DNA of 64,000 bases, taken from Conoideocrella luteorostrata (taxonomy: Eukaryota > Ascomycota > Sordariomycetes > Hypocreales > Clavicipitaceae). Under the pieces are notes generated by a model. That model ran no database searches. It worked only from the letters and a program-made list of their open reading frames with translations, and was not told the origin of the DNA. Shown piece by piece: positions 58,201 to 64,000 of this stretch (within the stretch, counting starts at the first letter, position 1; each line of letters opens with the position of its first letter). The stretch is taken from contig JASWJB010000127.1 of assembly GCA_032433595.1 (NCBI GenBank), positions 1 through 64,000 of the forward strand. Direction: 5' to 3'. The translations under genes and the position numbers were made by a program.

Positions 58201-61200
58201 CTATAATATACTTGCCTCGTCATCTTCGTCATCGTCATCATCATTATCTTCCGTTCTCAACAAGCCATGCTCCTCGCCATCTTCATCCGCCCCTTCTACT
58301 GCACTGCCCAACCCCAGCCCCAGTCCGCCATGTCGAGGATTTCCCGCCGGGGCAGAGCCAGTGCGGCGCGTCTCATCCGCTCCGTTGAGCACATACCAAA
58401 CATCCTTCTTAGTGAGGACACCTTGAAGAGCGCCGCGATCAGTGAAAAGGACGTATCGGAGACCAAGTTTCTGGAAATAGGACACAACAAGGTGCAGGTT
58501 CGTGCGGGACGGCAGAGTCAATGGCGTTTGATCCATCCATGGGCGGAGATCGAGCGTTGTGCGGGGGTCAGCGAGCGGTTGATGTGAGAAGAAGGTCTCT
58601 GTTTCGGGGGCGAGAGACCGAGGAGGCTGCGTCGCTGTGCGGAGATTGTAGCTGAGCTCGGCACGGGAGATGTAGCCCAGGAGAATGGCTTCGCGGGGAT
58701 CAGAAATGACAGGGAAGCCGCGGTAGGCATGCATGTCGAGAATGGTGTTGAGGGAGGAGATTGTGTGACCGGTGGCTGTGAGAACAATCAAGTCCTCGAT
58801 GCGGGTCATGATCTGGGAGGCGGGCATGTCGGGAATGATGAGGGTTTCTTCGCTGTTATCCAAGAAGGGGTACTCGTTGAAGTGGATCCACGACTCGTAG
58901 ATGCCGCGGCGGGAGAAGGCATCGCCGACCCATTTTGATATCATGACGGCGACCATGATGGGGAGGACGTAGGTCAGTGCCCCTGTGAGCTCAAACATGA
59001 TGACGACGATGGAGACGGTCATGCGAGTTACTCCAGCTAGAGCGGCCGATGCGCCGATTATGGCGTATGTTCCTGGCGTGATGCAAGGCACGTCCGGGGA
59101 GCAAGACGAAAAGACAAAGAATTTGGGGTGGTTGTCAACCCAGATTTCCATGACGATTCCCACAGCGCGACCTGTCAATGCGCCGATTGCCATGGATGGA
59201 AGGATAATGCCGGCGGGTATTTGGAGCCCGAATGTGATAGTGGCGAGAAAGAAGCCAAGCACTGCAGCAAAGATGAGCAGTATGATGGTCCTGGCTGATG
59301 CCGTCCCGGTACGACATAGACCAATGGGGTCGTCAAGAACGCGGGAGCACTCTGAGAACAAGCTCGACACGAGTTCGGTGGACTGGACTTTCATGTAGAA
59401 GTTGGGGTAGTTGACAAGGGCCGTGAGGAGAGCCACGGCGAGAACTTGAATGATCGGTCCGGGGAGCCAGGACTGAGATTTCTTCCAGCGCGCCACGGCC
59501 ATGTTGGCTCGAATGAAAAGACCGCCGTAAACGCCCTGCCATGTGTGTCAGTACTGCTTCTCATACAAGTCGGCCCGTCAATTAGGGATCCGGGGGAGGT
59601 AACAGACTCACGCCAAATATACCAAGTACGGCGTAGGGAATGATTTCAAATCCGTGCCAGTCTACGCTGTACTTGGTCTGATACAAAACCAGCTTGCCGG
59701 AGCGGAAGGGGTCAAATGCCTGTAAACAGACAGCGGCAGTCATGGCACACACGAAGCTTTGCCACATGGTCTTGTCGGGAAAGTAGTAAGATAATTGCTG
59801 CCAAATAGATGTTAACATCAGTTCCCCAGGTAAAGCAGGCTTCTTGATTGTAAACTATGTATATACATACCTCCAGACTAAACAAGACGCCGCCGATAGG
59901 GGAGCCAAAGGCTACGGAGATGCCAGACGCCGCGGCTGCTGACAAAACCTCTCGTTTTCGCGCTGCCAGATTGTTAGCTGCCGACATATTCGACAAGTCG
60001 AAACTGGGTTCTCACACCTTCATTATCTCTGATATTAGAGAACAGCTTGATGAACAAGTTTGCGCAGCAGCATGCAACGTGCACAAGGGGGCCTTCCTTT
60101 CCGAGCCACATGCCGGACGCAACAGCAAGAACCTAGGGGGAAATAACTATTAGGTCATATTCAAGGTCAAGCTTGCAAGCTTTCATTAGGAGAGACGACG
60201 TACTAAGCCCATTGACTTCGTGATCAATGTCCAGGTACCCAAAAATCGTCTTATGACATAGCCACCCAGGACGGTCTTGATCTCGGGAATACCGCTGTGC
60301 TTTGCGTACATGGCGTACTCCTGCACCAGAAGTGCAGCACAATATGCTAATGTTACCTAGTACGGCTGTCAGCAGAGTTGAGGCAAAGTGCAGCGCAGCG
60401 CTGGATGATTACTTACAGAGAATAGCAAGTAGAAAACATACTCGACAATCCACCTTCCACCCACGGCATGCACGCCGAGGGCCTCACTCCAATATTTCCA
60501 CCCCGCGCATTTGGAACCCTGATCGTATCCGTAGCAGCAAAAACTTTTGCTGAGATAGAATCTGCCTCCTTCTGGCCCGCTAGAACAGAAACCGAGCTTC
60601 AAATCCCCCAACCAATCGCTCGCGACGTCTATGACAGCCGCGATTACGCCAACGAGGAGACCCGTAAGAACCAGTATAATCCAGACTTGACTAGCGTCTA
60701 TGAAATGCTGCACATATCCTAGGAGGCCGCTTGCGCTGGATGATAGGACGCGCAGGCGTTGTCGCTCTTTGGTGTATTCAAAGATCCAGTCAATGGCAGT
60801 CATGTCCTCATACCCGACTCGTCGACCCGGGCCCTCCGTGTACCAATCGTTTGACAAGCCATCCTTGGGACCTGCCGTATTGATGTTGCTTTGCTGATTT
60901 CCCTGCGGCGAGTTTGTGCCTCCTGGGATATTCCCACCGCGCAATGGTCTTTGAGGGGGATGATTTTGCGACGGTGATCCTGTCAAGGCTGAGAAGAACC
61001 TAGACGGTCCAGAGAGAGCAGACGGTTTCTGTTTGCGCTTGAACGACAAGGGAGGATTTGAGTCGTCTCGAAAGGGGTTGTCATCAAGGACGTGGCCTTG
61101 GCCGGCAACGTCGTTATCGCTATCATCGGCAAGGAAGTCAATCTCGTCTCGGTCATCGGTGGACGGAGGTGTATGCGCAGCTGCCGGCGAATGCGACGAG

Positions 61201-61274
61201 GACGAAGTAGGAGCAGAAGCGGAGACGGAGGCAAAAGGGTCGTTCTGGGCGGCTCCAGACATGGTGCGACTCAT
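58201..61274 (-). CDS. CLC-family chloride transporter with CBS domains
   Basis: Six exons (minus): 61274-60417, 60356-60204, 60132-60018, 59962-59871, 59797-59612 and 59535-58201; introns 55-76 nt; product 912 aa. Residues 1-165 are a disordered cytosolic tail. The anion filter reads [10 protein letters not shown] (S307-P310) and [10 protein letters not shown] carries the gating glutamate E350. [18 protein letters not shown] has Gln407 next to E406, where exchangers of the ClC-3/5 type have a second Glu. [19 protein letters not shown] and [18 protein letters not shown] complete the pore. Two CBS domains (starting [13 protein letters not shown] and [13 protein letters not shown]) end the protein, followed by an acidic tail. 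It resembles fungal vacuolar/endosomal ClC-3/Gef1-type proteins, which balance charge during acidification. A second ATG lies four codons in. Confidence 0.92.
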
Positions 61275-61799
61275 CCCATCTTCCAGGAGCCGGATGCTGA
61301 AGCTGGATGGATTGTTGTAGCGGTTAAAACTGAGAGGATGTCAAGTCGCAATGACGAATGTCGAGCTGTATTTCGAGTCGGTGGCACGCATGCAAACATG
61401 GAGGAGCTAAGCTACGGTGGCTAGGGGGTGGCTAGGGGTGGCTCTTGGCAGACAAAAGAGTCGCCGGGGCTGCAACGGTGGAGCCTCGACTGTCCTTTTC
61501 AAGCCCGGATATGGATAGGAATCAGGTTCTCTCTAAATTGAGGTGGGAGAAGGGAATATATAAAGGGAGCGGGAAAAAAATATATCAAAACGGAAATAAA
61601 TATGGAAATAATTGAATGCATCGCAAACAACTATACATTTCCAACCATACTACGGACTACTCCGTACAATTATAATCTATGGCTCAATAGTGCTGCACGC
61701 TTTCGCCACAATGGCTTAGGCGCCATCTTTATGCGACAATCTACATTCTTTCCGCCCCCACTGCAAGTTGGATTCTACACCACCGAGTTTCTTTGGGAC
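61275..61799. promoter_or_regulatory. Divergent promoter CLC / neurochondrin-family gene
   Basis: 525 bp between outward-facing genes. A TATA box TATATAAAG is at 61557-61565 on the plus strand, 235 bp before the neurochondrin-family start. TACTCCGTA at 61658-61666. Confidence 0.55.
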
Positions 61800-63790
61800 A
61801 TGGACCACGCCGCCACCATACTCCGAATAAAAGCTTTCCTTGAAGCAAAAGATGATACCCAGCGCTTCGTCGGACTGGCCCTATTTAAATCCGTTCTTGA
61901 CAATACACCAGAGCTGCGTCAGGATGAGGTTATCCAAGACCTGTGGGCGAGCGTTTCGCCCAAATTCCTAGACAGACTCATCAAAACAGGCTCTCAGACT
62001 TCCGGGGAAAATGTCAAGGAAATGTTGGATCTCTCCGTCTCCGTTATTCACACCTTTGTTGCCCTTCTGCCCGAGTCGGCCAAGGCCGAACTCAAGCTCA
62101 CGGATCGAATACCTCGACTTGTTGGTGCCGTTTTATACAGGTCAGTCTGATGTATACCCTCTGTATCAATTTAGTTATTGACGACTACAAGCTCGGGTGA
62201 CACGACAAATTTGCTTTTACAGCTACTCCATAGTCTTGTTAGCACCACCGAGGGAGCAAAGTCGTTCATTAAAGTAGAGGATGTCAGCTCTCTCGCGGAA
62301 ATTGCTCCGACGCATCCTATCGTGCTGGAGATATATCGCTTTGCCTGGCTCAATGGTATGGCCGCTATTATTGATAGGCATGTCTTGGTTAACCAGGTCA
62401 CCGACACGATGCAATTTTTGGTGGCGTCGTTTACCGGCACCGATGGTGTCACTTTGCTCGAATTTTTGGGGAGCTTCTTACGTCAGGCAGATCCAACTGT
62501 GAGTCTTTGCTTCATCCAGAATCCTTTATGTATGGCTACTGAAACAGCCCTATATAGATCATACCACATGAACCGCAATGGCTACAAGCAGTTGTGGGAT
62601 TCATCCAAACCCTAGTGACAAGTCGGCCAAACATGGCCGCAAGATCGGCTTACACTAACGCGTCTGCTTCCGTGTTACAGGCATACCCGGAATCTGCGCC
62701 TAAATTACTCTTCACTGATAACACGAAAGACGAGAAACCATTCGCCTACCTGCTGATCAACTTGCTGCTCATCGATATCCGAACTTCAGCACCGACGCTG
62801 CTGGAACAACTGAATCGGCCAGAATACGCAAAACTATCACAACGGCAAACTTCGGCCTATGATGTAATTTCAATCTTTATTGGCCATCTTGTTCGATGCT
62901 TGGAGGACGACTCGACGGATACATTCCCCCTGTCCCCGGATAATCTGTTGAAACTGCGGAAAGGTATCTCCGAAACCATGTCTGTAACTGTTGAATATCT
63001 TCGCGACAGATGGGACGCTTCTTTTGCCGGGGCCATGGGGTTGCATCCCGATGCCCGAGTGTTTAACACGGAAACGGCAACTGGTTCACATCGGACCTTG
63101 GCCTGGGACTCCATGGCTGATTCGGCAGACGAAGATCCGCTGATTCTTTCCGCTCTTCGCGCGCTGTCCCTCTGGCTAAGGGAAGACGAAAACGAGATGC
63201 TGCGGAAGGAAGCTACCGGTCTGACGGACATGTATTTGGAGCTGTATCAAAGCAGCTCGTCAGAAAGGCTCGACTTCAGGTCGGCCACTCTGGTTGGTCT
63301 CGAAGCTTTACTTACCTTGGAGGAAGGCCGGGAACTGTTCCTCCGTGAAGACGGTTGGAAATGTTTGTCCCAAGATTTGATCACTCTACTCCAACAACCA
63401 TCTCCAAAGAATGGCCCTGACATCGACCCGTCTCGAGGCATAGAAATAGTTCGAGTTTTATTATCAGTAGCTGAAGCAGAATCTTTCTGTCCAGAAGAGT
63501 GGATGGATGTTATCACCGTCGTCGCAGCATGGGATCCTACCGCGCAAGACCAGCCACAACAAGACCAGCCACAAATTGTCCAAGAATTCCAAGTTGCGAT
63601 ATTCCAGCTGTGTTGTGCGCTACTTACCAATGCTAGCAGCGGCATGAGAGAACGGTATAAGCAGTCTACTGTCGCGATTCTTCGTATTGCCACGCGGGTG
63701 ATTAAACATATGGATGGAGAAGACGAATCATCCTGCATGGAGGCCATGAGAGATGTTGAAAAAACACTGCTCCTGTATCAGAAGAACTAG
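61800..63790 (+). CDS. Neurochondrin-family protein (DUF1941-type)
   Basis: Three exons: 61800-62140, 62192-62498 and 62558-63790; introns 51 and 59 nt; product 626 aa. The protein is all-alpha, with segments such as RFVGLALFKSVLDNTPELRQ, SFIKVEDVSSLAEIAP, AYLLINLLLIDIRTSAPTLL and LSALRALSLWLREDENEMLR, fitting an ARM/HEAT-like solenoid of the neurochondrin family. The start MDHAATILRIKAFLEAKDD is preferred over an ATG 198 bp upstream because it opens the conserved first helix. No enzymatic motif, signal peptide or membrane segment. Fungal members are poorly characterised; in animals neurochondrin takes part in neuronal signalling and interacts with the SMN complex. The only odd element is a small QPQQDQPQ repeat near residue 545. 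Confidence 0.8.
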
Positions 63791-64000
63791 GGGTGATAGG
63801 TGGTGAAGGAAGGACAATTACTTGTGATGCCCGTAATGTCTGTACTGGTTTTGGGTGTGTGTAATGTTTATAAGAGTTTTATTAGTCGCAACGCTTGTGA
63901 TGCTGACAATACCTTTTGTGCAAATACCTCTAATGATGGTGATGCCTCTCGTGCCGATGCTGATGCAGTGACGATAATAATAGTAATACTTGGCTGTTAG
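63791..64000. other. 3' flank of the neurochondrin-family gene
   Basis: 210 bp with no supported gene; GATG-rich and probably 3' untranslated. The window ends here. Confidence 0.5.

Overview
The window is nuclear DNA of a filamentous ascomycete, most likely a sordariomycete of the order Hypocreales. The genes are eukaryotic, with short GT-AG introns of about 50-145 nt. The proteins are typical of Pezizomycotina: a Sin1 TORC2 subunit, a ZIP9-like metal carrier, a NB-ARC/TPR-type repeat protein and a fungal APH-family kinase. I can only suggest the genus (Metarhizium/Pochonia-like). I built 18 protein-coding gene models by hand. In every one, all proposed splice junctions restore the frame and the summed exon length is a multiple of three. 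Coding sequence makes up about 34 kb, roughly 54% of the window. I found no tRNA, rRNA or CRISPR array.

Layout. 0.8-2.2 kb (-): nucleotide-sugar 4,6-dehydratase. 2.9-4.2 kb (-) and 4.5-6.5 kb (+): RPF1 and NOC3, two 60S ribosome assembly factors reading away from a shared 328-bp promoter. 6.9-8.3 kb (-): unrecognised protein with a PAM2-like poly(A)-binding-protein motif. 8.6-9.5 kb (-): POP3, an RNase P/MRP subunit. 11.0-19.5 kb (+): a 2,610-residue ubiquitin protease of the USP9X/USP34 class. 21.1-22.3 kb (+): a broken APH-family gene with RIP-like stop codons. 24.4-26.1 kb (+): unrecognised acidic protein. 26.3-27.5 kb (-): PRCC-family protein, divergent from SIN1 at 28.0-30.7 kb (+). 33.9-34.4 kb (+): small GPI-anchored Ala/Ser-rich wall protein. 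35.0-36.1 kb (-): NFKBIL1-like protein. 36.7-38.2 kb (+): ZIP9-like transporter. 39.8-42.1 kb (+): ruined STAND/TPR gene. 42.4-43.9 kb (-): MFS monocarboxylate-type carrier. 49.2-51.6 kb (+): Cdc4/Fbw7-like F-box WD40 protein. 52.6-54.1 kb (+): pyruvate dehydrogenase E1 alpha. 54.8-57.8 kb (+): DNA ligase I with an apparent mitochondrial leader. 58.2-61.3 kb (-): CLC chloride transporter, divergent from a neurochondrin-family gene at 61.8-63.8 kb (+).

Most genes are core housekeeping functions: ribosome and tRNA maturation, TORC2 signalling, SCF ubiquitination and deubiquitination, replication, and carbon entry into the TCA cycle. No operon or biosynthetic cluster is evident. Between them lie gene-poor stretches (30.7-33.9, 38.2-39.8 and 43.9-49.2 kb) and two relics with the kind of C-to-T damage left by repeat-induced point mutation.

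The most unexpected signal is a 9-bp word, TACGGAGTA (or its complement TACTCCGTA). I count 27 exact copies where chance predicts about 0.5. All lie outside my coding exons, in both orientations, often as a 7-bp-period dimer.
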